From: Isoetes taiwanensis
Taxonomy: Eukaryota; Streptophyta; Lycopodiopsida; Isoetales; Isoetaceae
Reading direction: 5' to 3'
Length of the DNA: 64,000 bases
Assembly (NCBI GenBank): GCA_021234155.1
Contig: JAJEKV010000010.1
Span: 22,096,833 to 22,160,832, forward strand
The notes below the pieces were generated by a model. It ran no database searches. It worked only from the letters and a program-made list of their open reading frames with translations, and had not been told where the DNA came from. Position numbers and translations under genes: made by a program. Positions 43,347 to 55,699 of this stretch are shown piece by piece (within the stretch, counting starts at the first letter, position 1; every line of letters begins with the position of its first letter).

Positions 43347-43830
43347 TAAGGTCAAAGGAATGGAGTTTGTGGGATCGTTGTACTTGGGGTTGACCTTGGC
43401 TCACTGGACGTTATACTTGGTCTAAGATTGCATTGAGAATATAAGCATCATAACTATTAGAATGAAGATAAATGATTACAGAAAAGCAAAAGACTAGTGG
43501 GGTTGGGGGGGTTAGATTTGGTTGCTTGTGATGATGGTTGTGTTTCAAAGATCAAGGCATATGGATAGAGAGAATGCCCTTGTTCAACGGACCGCTCCCT
43601 AAAGATATTTGACATGGATGGCATAATTAACTTGTAATGAATCAATTCGGGGCAAGCAACTTCCGGGGAGTTTAGGGTCCCAGCTCAAGGCCAACACCCC
43701 CCACCCATGTCAAGATACAGTGCAAGGTCCCACCAACCGACACAAGGAGAGGGCCTCCTCAAACGTAAACCCCGTGGACTTGCCCGATTCTAGAAGGGTT
43801 TTGTTTTGGGGGCCGAAGTTTGGGCTTCTG
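43347..43830. repeat. Representative C half-unit
   Basis: C reads 'aggaatggagtttgtgggat', 'gattgcattgagaatataag', a ~45-bp 'catcataactattagaatga' repeat (one copy here, two in most C halves), 'gttgcttgtgatgatggttg' and 'gacatggatggcataattaa'. It then has a degenerate second copy of part of A ('gcaagcaacttccggggagt' to 'attctagaagggttttgttt'). Others lie at 44395-44910, 48792-49320, 49872-50420, 51060-51590, 52150-52675 and 63052-63590. Confidence 0.8.
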
Positions 43831-46800
43831 GCCACGTAACTTGGTCCCCGTGGCAACGCCGACGCCGTCGAGTCCATTGGCAGAGTCAAATCGCGATTCC
43901 GAGAGGGAGGTCGCCTGTCCGGCCCCTGTGGCCTTGGGGAGAGGAAATTCAGGGCAAGCAGCTTCGGGATTTTAGGGTCCGTGCTTTCACATCAACACCC
44001 CCCTCCATCGCCAAGTCACGCTAAAGGTCCCGCCGGACCGACAAGGAGAGAGGGCCTCCAAAACGAAACCCCGTGGGCTGCCGTGTTCTAGAAGGGTTTG
44101 CGCTTTGGGGGCCGGTGACTTGGTCTGCTGCACTTGGGACCTGGCCGAGAAGCCGCAGCCGAGAATACGGAGCAAGGGGAACCGACGGAGCGGAGTTTGG
44201 GCCTGTCCTCCTCCCCATGTGGCAAGTAGAAGTCGGGGGCTTTTGCAAAGGGCAAGACATTCATAAATTCGCAATTAATGCATTGTAACGAAAATAAATT
44301 CTGATTTTTGCCACTGATTCCTAACCCATCTCCAAAGACACACATTGGTTTTCAAATTTTCTGGAGAAGGTCTAGGTCAAAGGGTTAGCTAAGGTCAAAG
44401 GAATGGAGTTTGTGGGATCAAGTACTTGGGGTTGACCTTGGCTCATTGGACGCTATATACTTTGTCTAAGATTGCATTGAGAATATAAGCATCATAACTA
44501 TTAGAATGAAGATAAATGATTACAGTAAAAGCATCATAACTACTAGAATGAAGATAAATGATTACGTAAAAACAAAAAAGACTAGTGCGGTTGGGGGGTT
44601 AGATTTGGTTGCTTGTGATGATGGTTGTGTTTCAAAGATCAAGGCATATGGATAGAGAGAATGCCCTTGTTCAACTGGACCGCTCCCTAAAGCTTTTTGA
44701 CATGGATGGCATAATTAACTTGTAATGAACTGAATTCGGGGCAAGCAACTTCCTGGGAGTTTAGGGTCCCAGCTCCAACACACCCCCACTCCATGTCAAG
44801 ATACTGCAAGGTCCCTACCAACTGACAAGGAGAGGGCCTCCAAACGTAAACCCCGGACTTGCCGATTCTAGAAGGGTTTTGTTTTGGGGGCCGAGTTTTG
44901 GTCTTCCGCCCACGTAACTTGGTCCCTGTGGCAACGCCGACGTTCCGAGTCCATTCGGCAGAGTCAAATCGCAGTTCCGAGGGGAGGTCAGCCTGGCCCG
45001 TCCCCGTGGCCTTGGGGAGAGGGAAATTCGGGCAAGCAGCTTCGGGATTTTAGGGTCCGGTGCTCAAGGCCAACACCCCCACTCCACGCCAAGTCACGCT
45101 GCAAGGTCCCGCCGACCGACAAGGAGAGGGCCTCCAAAACGTAAACCCGTGGGCTGCCGTGTTCTAGAAGGGTTTTGCGTTTTGGGGGCCGTAGACTTGG
45201 TCTCATGTACACCTGGGACCTGGCGAAGAAGTCATAGCCGGTGAATACACGAGCAAGGGAACCGGCGAGCGGAGTTTGGGCCTGTCCTCCGGCCCGTGTG
45301 GCAAGTAGAAGTCGGGGGCTTTTGCAAAGGCAAGACATTCATAAATTCGTTAATTAATGCATTGTACTTAAAATAAATTCTGATTTTTGCCAGCTGAAAT
45401 CCTAATCCATTTCCAGCACATGCCCCAATTTTCAAATTTTCTGAGAAGGTCTAGGTCAAAGGGTTAGCATTAGAACGGCTCCGGGGCAGCCCGCCAGGGC
45501 AACCGAGCCGGCACCCTTCCCCAAGTCAAACGAGGCCAGACCTTGCGTGATCCCCACAAGAGGGGAGAGTCCCGACCCCAAGAGGCTGATCCAAAAAGTT
45601 CCCGAGGCAGCCCTTCCCGGCAGGGCCAGCCCCCGGGTCAGACGCTTAATGACCACCCTCCTGAGTCGCCCGCTCCCTATCCGGACCGCTGATCCCTCCG
45701 CTCAGGGCCCCCTTCGAAGGCCCAAAAGATTCCAGATCGGGTCCGAGAACTTGTCAAACCGCTGGGCCCCCGAGGGTCCACCTTTAGAAACCGGGCAGTT
45801 GTCTTGTCGCTCGGCACCGGGAGGTTCGAATGGCAAATCGACCGCCAAATCGTCCGAATGGCTAAATTACCCTAGGGAGCAAGTTACAAGGTCGGTTTTG
45901 CAAAAGAAAGAAACACTCACGCCTCCACGACAAGATCCCGTGATCCACATCCTAGGCCAATTGACTACGAAAGTGTGATGGAAGTGAGCTACTTTGGCGC
46001 TTTTCTTGAGGTCGGGTGGTCTTCGCCACCACGAACTTGGTCCCCGTGGCAACGCCGACGCTCCGAGTCCATTGGCGAGCCAAATCGCGATTCCCAGAGG
46101 GAGGTCAGCCTCGGCCCGGCCCCGTGGCCTTGGGAGAGGGAAATTCGGGCAAGCAAATTCGGGGATTTTAGGGTCCGTGTATTTCAAGGCCAACACCCCC
46201 ACTCCATCGCCAAGTCACGCCCAAAGGTCCCGCCTCCGACCGACACAGGAGAGGGCCTCCAAAACGAAACCCCCGTGGGCTGCCGTGTTCTAGAAGGGTT
46301 TGCGCTTTGGGGCCGAGACTTGGTCCGCTGCACTTGGGACCCGGCCGAGAAGCCGCAGCCGAATATACGAGCAAGGGAACTGGACGAGCGGAGTTTGGGC
46401 CCTGTCCTCCTCCCCGATGTGGCAAGTAGAAGTCGGGGGCTTTTGCAAAGGCAAGACATTCATAAATTCGCAATTAATGCATTGTACGAAAAATAAATTC
46501 TCGATTTTTGCCACCGGAATCCTAATCCATTTCCAGCACACAGCCCAATTTTCAAATTTTCGGAGAAGGTCTAGGTCAAAGGGTTAGTGATAGAACGGTC
46601 GGGGCAGCCCGCTGGTGGCAACCGAGCCGGCACCCTTCCCCAAGTCAAACGAGGCCGACCTTGCGGATCCCTCACAAGAGGGGAGAGTCCTGACCCCAAG
46701 AGGCGGGATCCAAAAGTTCCCGAGGGCAGCCCTTCCCCGGCAACCCTGGGCCGCAGACGCTTAATGACCACCCTCCCGAGCCCTGCCTCTATCCCGGACC

Positions 46801-49800
46801 GCTGATCCTCCGCCTCCTGTGGGCCCCTTCTGAAGGCCCAAAAGATTCCAGATCGGTCCCGAGAACTTGTCAAACCGCTGGGCCCCCGAGGTCGGCCTTT
46901 GTAGAAAACCGCAGTTTGTCTTGTCGCTCGGCACCGGAGGTTCCCTAATGGCAAATCGACCGCCAAATCGTCCGGAATGGCAAAATTACCCTAGGAGCAA
47001 GTTACAAGGTCGGTTTTGCAAAAGAAAGAAACACTCACGCCTCCACGACAAGATCCTCGCGATCCACATCCTAGGCCAATTGACTACGAGTGTGATGGAA
47101 GTGAGCTACTTTGGCGCTTCTTGGAGGCTCGGTGGTCTTCCGCCACTTTAACTTGGTCCCTGTGGCAACGCCGACGCTCCGAGTCCATTGGCAGAGCCAA
47201 ATCGCATTCCAGAGGGAGGTCGCCCCATCCGGCCCCTGTGGCCTTTGGGAGAGGAAATTCGGGCAAGCAGCCGGGGATTTTAGGTCCGTGCTCGGGCCAA
47301 CACCCCCACTCCATCGCCAAGTCACGGCAAGGTCCCAGCCTGGAATCAGAGCGAGAGGGCCTCCAAAACGTAAACCCCGTGGGCTGCCAGGTTCTAGAAG
47401 GGTTTGGCGCTTTGGGGGCCGAGACTTGGTCCGCTGCACTTGGGACCCGCCGAGAAGCCGCAAATGGTGAATACGGAGCAAGGGGAACCGACGGAGCGAG
47501 TTTGGGCCCGCCCCTCTCCCGATGTGGCAAGTAGAAGTCTGGGGCTTTTGCAAAGGGCAAGACATTCATAAATTCGCAATTAATGCATTGTACGAAAATA
47601 AATTCTGATTTTTTGCCACCGGATTCCTAACCCATCTCCAAAGACACAAGCCCAATTTTCGAAATTTTCGAGAAGGTCTAGATCAAAGGGTTAGCATTAG
47701 AACGGTCGGGGCAGCCCAAGGTGTATAAACCGAGATGGCACCCTTCCCAAGTCAAACGAGGCCAGGACCTTGCAGGGATCCTCACAAGAGGGAGAGTCCC
47801 ACCCCAAGAGGCGGATCCAAAAAAGTTCCCCGAGGCAGCCCTTCCCCCGGGCAACCGCCCCCTGGGCAGACGCAAATGACCACCCTCCCGAGTCCTGCCC
47901 CTATCCCACCGCTGATCCTCCGCTCAGGGGCCCTTCGAAGGCCCAAAAGATTCCGTGATCGGTCCGAGAACTTGTCAAACCGGGCTGGCCCCCGAGGCCT
48001 ACCAGAGAAACCATGGGCATCTTGTCGCTCGCACCGGGAGGCTCCTAATGGCAAATCGACCGCCAAATCGTCCGAATGGCTAAATTACCCTAGGGAGCAA
48101 GTTACAAGGTCGGTTTTGCAAAAGAAAGAAACACCACGCCCACGACAAGATCCCGCGATCCACATCCTAGGGCCAATTGACTACGAGCGTGATGGAAGTG
48201 AGCTACTTTGGCGCTTCTTGGAGGTCGGGTGGTCTTCCGCCACTAACTTGGTCCCTGTGGCAACGCCGACGCCTCGAGTCCATTGGCGAGCCAAATCGCG
48301 ATTCCGGGAGGGGAGGTCGCCCGTCCGCCCCTGTGGCCTTGGGAGAGGAAATTCGCAAGCAGCCCGGGATTTTAGGGTCCGTATTCTCGCGCCAACACCC
48401 CCACTCCACGTCAAGTCACGGCAAGGTCCCGCCCGAATCGACAAGGAGAGGGCCTCCAAAAACGTAAACCCCGTGGGCTGCCGTGTTCTAGAAGGGTTTG
48501 GCGCTTTGGGGCCGGGACTTGGTCTCTGCTGCACTTGGGACCTGGCCGAAGCCGCAGCCGGTGAATACGGAGCAAGGGGAACCGGGACGGAGCGGGAGTT
48601 TGGGCCTGTCCTCCTCCGGCGTGGGCAAGTAGAAGTCGGGGGCTTTTGGCTGGCAAGACATTCATAAATTCACAATTAATGCATTGTACGAAAATAAATT
48701 CTGATTTTTGCCCCGATTCCTAACCCATCTCCAGCAGCCACACTGACCCAATTTTCAAATTTTCTGAGAAGGTCTAGGTCAAAGGGTTAGCTAAGGTCAA
48801 AGGAATGGAGTTTGTGGGATCGTTGTACTTGGGGTTGACCTTGGCTCATTTGGACGCTATACTTGGTCTAAGATTGCATTGAGAATATAAGCATCATAAC
48901 TATTAGAATGAAGATAAATGATTACGTAAAAGCATCATAACTACTAGAATGAAGATAAAATGATTACGAAAAAAAGCAAAAGACTAGTGCGGGTTGGGGG
49001 TTAGATTTGGTTGTTTGTGATGATGGTTGTGTTTCAAAGATCAAGGCATATGGATAGAGAGAATGCCCTTGTTCAACGGACCGCCCCTAAAGATATTTGA
49101 CATGGATGGCATAATTAACTTGTAATGAACTGAATTCGGGGCAAGCAACTTCCGGGGGGATTTTAGGGTCCCAGCTCTGGCGTCAACACCCCCACTCCAT
49201 GTCAAGATACGGTGCAAGGTCCCACCAAATCTGACAAGGAGAGGGCCTCCAACGTAAACCCCAGCGGACTTGCCGCATTCTAGAAGGGTTTTGTTTTGGG
49301 GGCCGAGTTTTGGTCTTCCGCCCGAGAACTTGGTCCCCGGGGCAACGTCGACGCTCGAGTCCATTGGCGAGTCAAATCGCGATTCCAGGAGAGGGAGGTC
49401 GCCCATCCGTCCCGAGGGCCTTGGGAGAGGAAATTCGGGGGCAAGCGGCCGGGGGATTTTAGGGTCCGTGCTCAAGGCCAACACCCCCACTCCACGTCAA
49501 GTCACGCGCAAGGTCCCGCCCGAATCTGACAAGGAGAGGGCCTCCAAAACGTAAACCCTGTGGGTTGCCAGGTTCTAGAAGGGTTTGCGTTTTGGGGGCC
49601 GAGACTTGGTCTGTTGCACTTGGGACTAAGCCGGAAGCCGCTGGTAGAATACGGACCAAGGGGAACCGGGACGGAGCGGAGTTTGGGCCCATCCCTCCTC
49701 CCGATGTGGCAAGTAGAAGTCGGGGGCAAAGGGTGGCAAGACATTCATAAATTCATGAATTAATGCATTGTAAAAAATAAATTCTGATTTTTTTGCCACT

Positions 49801-50419
49801 GGATTCCTAACCCATCTCCAAAGACACCCCAATTTTCGAAATTTTCGGAGAAGGTCTAGGTCAAAGGGTTAGCTTAAGGTCAAAGGAATGGAGTTTGTGG
49901 GATCGTTGTACTTGGGGTTGACCTTGGCTCAAAGGACGCTATACTTGGTCTAAGATTGCATTGAGAATATAAGCATCATAACTATTAGAATGAAGATAAA
50001 AAAATTACACGAAAAGCATCATAACTACTAGAATGAAGATAAATGATTACTGAAAAGCAAAAAAGACTAGTGCTGGATGGGGTTAGGGTTAGATTTGGTT
50101 GCTTGTGATGATGGTTGTGTTTCAAACCCAAGGCATATGGATAGAGAGAATGCCCTTGTTCAACGGATCAAGCTCCCCAAGCTTTTGACATGGATGGCAT
50201 AATTAACTTGTAATGAATCAATTCGGGGCAAGCAACTTCAAGATACGGGAGTTTAGGGTCCCAGCTCAAAAGTCAACACCTCTACTCCATGTCAAGATCG
50301 TTGCAAGGTCCCACCAAATCCCCTGACAAAGGAGAGGGCCTCCGGGGAACGTAAACCCCCGTGGACTTGCCCCCGATTCTAGAAGGGTTTTGTTTTGGGG
50401 GCCGAAGTTTGGTCTTCCT

Positions 50420-51060
50420 GCCACGTAACTTGGTCCCTGTGGCAACGTCCGACGTTTTTTTGTTGCCGAGTCCATTCCAAAGACAGAGTCAAATCCCAGA
50501 TCCTGGGAGGGAGGTCGCCTGGCCCAACTCCCTGTGGCCTTATTCAAGGGGAGAGGGAAATAAGCATCGGGCAAGCAACTTCCACTAGGGATTTTAGGGT
50601 CCGTGGTTGTTTGTCAAGGCCAACACCCCCACTCCATCGCCAAGTCACAGGATGGCATAATTAACAAAGGTCCCAACTCCCCAATGTCAAGATACTGCAG
50701 ACAAGGAGAGGGCCTCCAAAACGTGAAACCCCTGTGGGTTGCCGTTTCTAGAAGGGTTTGGCGCTTTTGGGCCGAGACTCTGGTCCCTGTTGCACTTGGG
50801 ACTCCCGGCCGAAGCCGCGGCTCGGCCAGAATACGAAGTCAGGAACCGACGGAGCGGAGTTTGGGGCCTGTCCTCCCCAGATGTGGCAAGTAGAAGGTCT
50901 AGGCACTTGGGGCGGGAACCGTTTTGTGGCAAGACATTCATAAATTCGCAATTAATGCATTGTCTGAAAATAAATTCTGATTTTTGCGGTTTGATTCCTA
51001 ACCCATCTCCAGCACTACCCAATTTTGAAATTTTCGGAGAAGGTCTAGGTCAAAGGGTTA
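50420..51060. repeat. Aberrant A half-unit with inserted micro-segments
   Basis: Relative to other A halves this one carries small insertions that resemble pieces of other unit positions: 'gatggcataattaac' inside the 'caagtcac' stretch (50652), 'atgtcaagatactgcag' (50685), 'tattcaag' (50540) and 'ataagcatc' (50570). This is either local gene-conversion patchwork or an assembly/consensus artefact. Confidence 0.6.
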
Positions 51061-53429
51061 GCTAAGGTCAAAGGAATGGAGTTTGTGGGATCGTTGTACT
51101 TGGGGTTGACCTTGGCTCATTTGACGTTATACTTGGTCTAAGATTGCATTGAGAATATAAGCATCATAACTATTAGAATGAAGATAAATGATTACGAAAA
51201 GCATCATAACTACTAGAATGAAGATAAATGATTACGAGAAAAGCAAAAAGACTAGTGCGGGTTGGGGGTTAGATTTGGTTGCTTGTGATGATGGTTGTGT
51301 TTTGCGGTATCAAGGCATATGGATAGAGAGAATGCCCTTGTTCAATCGGACCGCTCCCCTAAAGCTATTTGACATGGATGGCATAATTAACTTGTAATGA
51401 ACTCAATTCGGGCAAGCAACTTCCCGGGAGTTTAGGGTCCCAGCTCTGGCCAACACCCCCACTCCATGTCAAGATACGGTTGCAAGGTCCCAGCCAAAAT
51501 CGACAAGGAGAGGGCCTCCCAAACGTAAACCCCGTGACTTGCCGTTCTAGAAGGGTTTTGTTTTGGGGCCGAAGTTTTGGTCTTCCGCCATAGAACTTGG
51601 TCCCGTGGCAACGCGTCGGCGTTCTACGAGTCCATTGGCAGAGTCAAATCGCGAGCCCGGAGGGGAGGTCGCCTGGCCCATCCCGAGGGCCTTGGGGGGA
51701 GAGGGAAATTCAGCGCAAGCAGGGGGATTTTTAGGGTTGGAGTGCTCCAAGCGTCAACACCCCCACTCCCGCGTCAAGTCACGGCGCCAAGGTCCCTAGA
51801 ATCGGACAAGGAGAGGGCCTCCAAAATAAAACCCAGCGGGTTGCCGGAGTTCTAGAAGGGTTTGCGTTTTGGGGGCGACGAGACTTGGTCTGTTAACTTG
51901 GGACTGGCCGAGAAGCCGCCCAGCCCAGAGAATCTGAACAAGGGAACCGGCGGAGGCGGAGTTTGGCCTGTCCTCCTCCCGTGTGGCAAGTAGAAGTCGG
52001 GGGCTTTTTGCGATGGCAAGACATTCATAAATTCAAATTAATGCATTGTGCGAAAATAAATTCTGATTTTTTGCGGTGGATTCCTAACCCATCTCCGGCC
52101 CACAACCCAATTTTGAAATTTTTGGAGAAGGTCTAGGTCAAAGGGTTAGCTAAGGTCAAAGGAATGGAGTTTGTGGGATCGTTGTACTTGGGGTTGACCT
52201 TGGCTCATTTGGGCGTTATACTTGGTCTAAGATTGCATTGAGAATATAAGCATCATAACTATTAGAATGAAGATAAATGATTCTGAGAAAAGCATCATAA
52301 CTACTAGAATGAAGATAAATGATTCTGAGAAAAGCAAAAGACTAGTGCGGGTTGGGGAGGGGTTAGATTTGGTTGCTTGTGATGATGGTTGTGTTTTGAT
52401 GTCAAGGCATATGGATAGAGAGAATGCCCTTGTTCAACGGTTTTGCTCCCCTAAAGCTATTTGACATGGATGGCATAATTAACTTGTAATGAATGAATTA
52501 GGGGCAAGCAACTTCCGGGGGTTTAGGGTCCCGGCTACGGCAACACCCCCACTCCATGTCAAGATCACGGTGCAAGGTCGACCAAATCGACAAGGAGAGG
52601 GCCTCCAAAGCGTAAACCACAGTGACTTGCGATTCTAGAAGGGTTTTGTTTTGGGGGCCAGTTTTTTGGTCTTCGCCCCAGAGGCTTGGTCCCTAGGCAA
52701 CGTCGGCGTTCACGGAGTCCATTCCACGAGTCAAATCCGCGATTCGAGAGGGGATTAAGCGGCCCGGTCCCGGGGCCTTGGGAGAGGAAATGGGGCAAGC
52801 GGCTTCCGGGGGATTTTTAGGGTCCCGTGCTCTAGCATCAACACCCCCCCCCCACGTCAAGTCCGCGAGCAAGGTCCCTTGAATCGACAAGGAGAGGCCT
52901 CCAAAACGTGAACCCCAATGGGTTGCGGAGTTCTAGAAGGGTTTGCATTTTGGGGCCGAGACTTGGTCTGTTACACTTGGGACTGGCCGAAGGCTGCCAG
53001 CGAATCTGAACAAAGGGAGCAGGGCGGGGCGGAGTTTGGGCTGTCCCTCCTCCCGATGTGGCAAGTAGAAATTAGGGGCGCTTTGCGGTGGCAAGACATT
53101 CATAAATTAGCAATTAATGCATTGTCACGAAAATAAATTCTGATTTTTTGCCCGGTTGGATTCCTAATCCATCTCCATCCACCTGACCCAATTTTGAAAT
53201 TTTAGGAGAAGGTCTAGGTCAAAGGGTTAGCTAAGGTCAAAGGAATGGAGTTTGTGGGATCGTTGTACTTGGGGTTGACCTTGGCTCATTTGGACGTTAT
53301 ACTTGGTCTAAGATTGCATTGGGCGTAAACCACGTGACTTGCCCGATTCTAGAAGGGTTTTTGTTTTGGTTTTTACGCTCCCTAAAGCTATTTGACATGG
53401 ATGGCATAACTAACTTGTAATGGCTGGTT

Positions 53430-53995
53430 TTGTTTCTCGGAAACAATTGTACCTTGATGAAAGATTGCTTCATAGTTTCCAAGTGAAAATTTTTTAATGT
53501 GTCCTTACCGCCTTATTTGCCCCCCACAGTCAAAGACTACCTTTTTTTCGATGCACACTCTTTTAGTTATGCATTTTATTGCATTTATGGTTTATAAATT
53601 CGTAGTTAATGCATGGCATGGAATTAAATTATGGTTTTGGTCAGTGGCTTCTATGGTCATCACCCCGACATCTGAGGAAAATTTTCCAAAATTTTTAGGA
53701 TAAGGTCAGACCCAAGCGTTGGGGTTAGAAACGGTCAAGGCGTTGTTGGGCAAGCATGGCTACTGCACCCTTCCCCAAGTCAAACAAGGCTGACTTTGAA
53801 TGGCCACCTCGGTGGGGAGAGTCCCGTCCCCGGGAGGCGGACCCCAAAAACGTTCTCCAGGCTGCTGTCTGGCAGCCCACAGGGGCCCCGTATGCTAATG
53901 AACACCCTCCCGCTCGGTTCCCCTATATATTCGGCCAGATTGAATCCTCCGTTCAAGGATCCATTACCTTGGGACTGTTCAAATAAGCCTAGGGA
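53430..53995 (+). repeat. Divergent copy of A-tail plus B at array end
   Basis: 'tttataaattcgtagttaat', 'ttttccaaaatttttaggat', 'gggttagaaacggtcaaggc', 'tgcacccttccccaagtcaa', 'ggggagagtcccgtcccc' and 'gctaatgaacaccctcccgc' align with A-tail and B. Substitutions suggest an older, less GC-rich form. 'cctatatattcgg' (53922) is TATA-like, where array copies have lost the TATA word. Confidence 0.75.
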
Positions 53996-54033
53996 CAAAC
54001 TTTAATGAGCTTCACATTAAAAAGATGCAAAAA

Positions 54034-54135
54034 CAATAACGTCGCTATAACAAAATACGTCGCCAAGGGCGTCGCGTCGCGGCCTTGATTTGAAATAGCG
54101 TCGCATGCGGCGTGGCGTCGCATCACGGCCTTCTG
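54034..54135. repeat. CG-repeat block opening the second cassette
   Basis: 'aacgtcgctataacaaaata' is followed by 'cgtcgcgtcgcgg' and 'gcgtcgcatgcggcgtggcg'. It corresponds in position to 33.7-34.0 kb and in sequence to 40.31 and 60.03 kb. Confidence 0.75.
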
Positions 54136-54296
54136 TATTATTACACAACCCAGCGGGCGGCCGGCTTTTCCGAACTTCTTTTTGCCCTACTTCTTGAGGT
54201 TCTTGGGCGATCCGGCGCTAGTACCACGATCTACACGCAACAACTATTCTAAGGTTAGTATATCATGTTTTTAGATTGAATAGGTTTTTGGATTGA

Positions 54297-55110
54297 ATGG
54301 TGCATGCCCAACCTTCCTCTTTTGGTTTCCTTTCCTTCCTCTTCTTCTTTGTTCTTGATTTTTTTTTCCCATTCTTCCATGCCTTTTTCATTCTTCTTTC
54401 TTTTTTCTCATGCTTCATTTCTTCCTCATTCTTCCTCATGCTTCATTTCTTCCTCCTTCTTCCATGCTTCATTCTTTCCTCATTCTTTCTTCCCATATTT
54501 CTTCTTTCCTCATTTCTTTCTCATTCTTTCTTCCTCATTTCTTTCTCATTTCTTTCTTCCTCATGCTTTCTCATTCTTTATTCCTCACTCTTTCTCATTT
54601 CTTCCTCATTCTTTCTCATTTCTTGCTTTCTCATTTCTTTCTCATGCTTTCTCATTTCTTTCTCATTTCTTTCTCATGCTTTCTCATTTGTTCTCATTTT
54701 CCATTCTTTCTCATGCTTTCTCATTCCTAATTCTTTCCCCTCCCCTTCCCTCATTTCTTTCTTCTCTTCCCTTCCTTATTCTTCATTTTTTTCATTTCTT
54801 ATTCTTCATTCTTTTTTAATTTCATTTCTTCATTCTTCATTTGTTTCTTATTCTTCACATTTCTTCCTCACTTTCCATTCGATCCTTTTCTTTCCCTTCC
54901 CTTATTTCTTCCTTCCATTCTATTCCCTTCCCTTCTCTTATTCCTCTTATTTTCTTCATTCTTTCTTGTTTCTTCTCTTATTTCTTCTCTATTCTATCCT
55001 TATTTCTTCCCTTCTATTCTCTTATTTCTTTCTCTTGTTTTATTTCTATCTCTTGTTTTCTATCCCCCTTTTTTCCTTTCTTTCTTCTTGATCTTTTTCT
55101 TCTTTGTTCT
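54297..55110 (+). repeat. ~0.8-kb (TTTCTCAT)n-type pyrimidine-rich tract
   Basis: Almost entirely T and C with a regular A or 'atg': 'tttctcatttctttctcat', 'cttcattcttcat', later 'ttcccttcccttatttcttc'. The strand asymmetry keeps several frames open, giving Phe/Ser/Leu-rich nonsense peptides. It lies between the promoter-like CG block and the hairpin repeats, in an intron-like position. It has no counterpart in the first cassette. Confidence 0.85.
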
Positions 55111-55261
55111 TATTCCTCTAATGCTTTGTTATACATTGCGACTTTCTATTCTGATTTGGACCCGTGCGGGATCTTGTACTGCAGCGTCCTTATTTTGGTA
55201 AGTAGTTGATCGCACTTGCATTTTATTTTTATAGTTTTAAGTAGGTTAAAAAAATTGATGG

Positions 55262-55660
55262 AGTGGCTTGTTCAAGAGACGCGGGTCGGCTCCACCTAGA
55301 GTGGGGAGGACCATGTACCGGAGTTCTAAGTCCACTTTCACTACAATCATAAATGTTTCCTAGGTTAATGGTGGCTTGTTCAAGGGCACAGTGGCTCCAC
55401 CTAGAGTGGAGAGGACCACGTGCCCGGAGTTCAAGTCCACTTCGATTCCACTTGTTATTTTTAGGTTTAAAATAAAATTGTAGTGGCTTGTTCAAGGTCA
55501 CGGTCGGCTCCACCTTCGTGGAGAGGACTAGGTGTCCGGGTCCAAGTCCACTTTTCTTCTCATTCTTAGGTAGATGTGGCTCACGGCAAGGGACATGATT
55601 TAAAACTCCACCGCAGAAAGTGGGGAGGACCAGTGTTGTTCGGACCTTAGTTCACGTTAT
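55262..55660 (+). repeat. Four ~110-bp repeats with CTCCACCTAGAGTGGAG hairpin
   Basis: Units begin near 55262, 55371, 55482 and 55577, with 'gtggcttgttcaag' followed by 'ggctccacctagagtgg' and 'gaggacca'. CTCCAC/GTGGAG can pair. The last unit is degenerate. They are homologous to the three units at 34.33-34.61 kb. Confidence 0.85.
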
Positions 55661-55699
55661 TGTCGATTTAGCTAGAGGTAGCTAGGGCTAGGTTAAGTT

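Larger units (their letters stand above)
40430..53420. repeat. Array 1 of ~1.1-kb GC-rich modular units (A+B / A+C)
   Basis: The anchor 'agtccattgg' recurs at 40469, 41596, 42541/42832, 43876, 44950, 46066, 47182, 48279, 49358, 50467, 51628 and 52716, a spacing of about 1.04-1.16 kb. Each unit has a common half A ('aacttggtccc' through 'ggcaagacattcataaattc' to 'aaggtctaggtcaaagggtt'). This is followed by B ('cattagaacggtcggggcag' ... 'gcgcttcttgaggtcgg') or C ('aaggtcaaaggaatggagtt' ... 'gggttttgttttggggccga'). The order is AB, A-C(truncated), a rearranged partial unit, AC, AC, AB, AB, AB, AC, AC, AC, AC, A-C(truncated). Many short frames appear in all six frames but none is conserved between units, so I call no genes here. 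Confidence 0.85.

Noticed and set aside
40430-53420. Dozens of open frames of 60-310 codons on both strands in the GC-rich array
   Set aside because: They are not conserved from unit to unit (frames shift with each small indel), are Arg/Pro/Gly-rich from GC content, and match no known domain.
54297-55209. Long Phe/Ser/Leu-rich open frames (up to 264 codons), which look like membrane proteins
   Set aside because: They are open in several frames at once because the DNA is almost pure pyrimidine. The peptides are repeats of the same microsatellite, not a protein.
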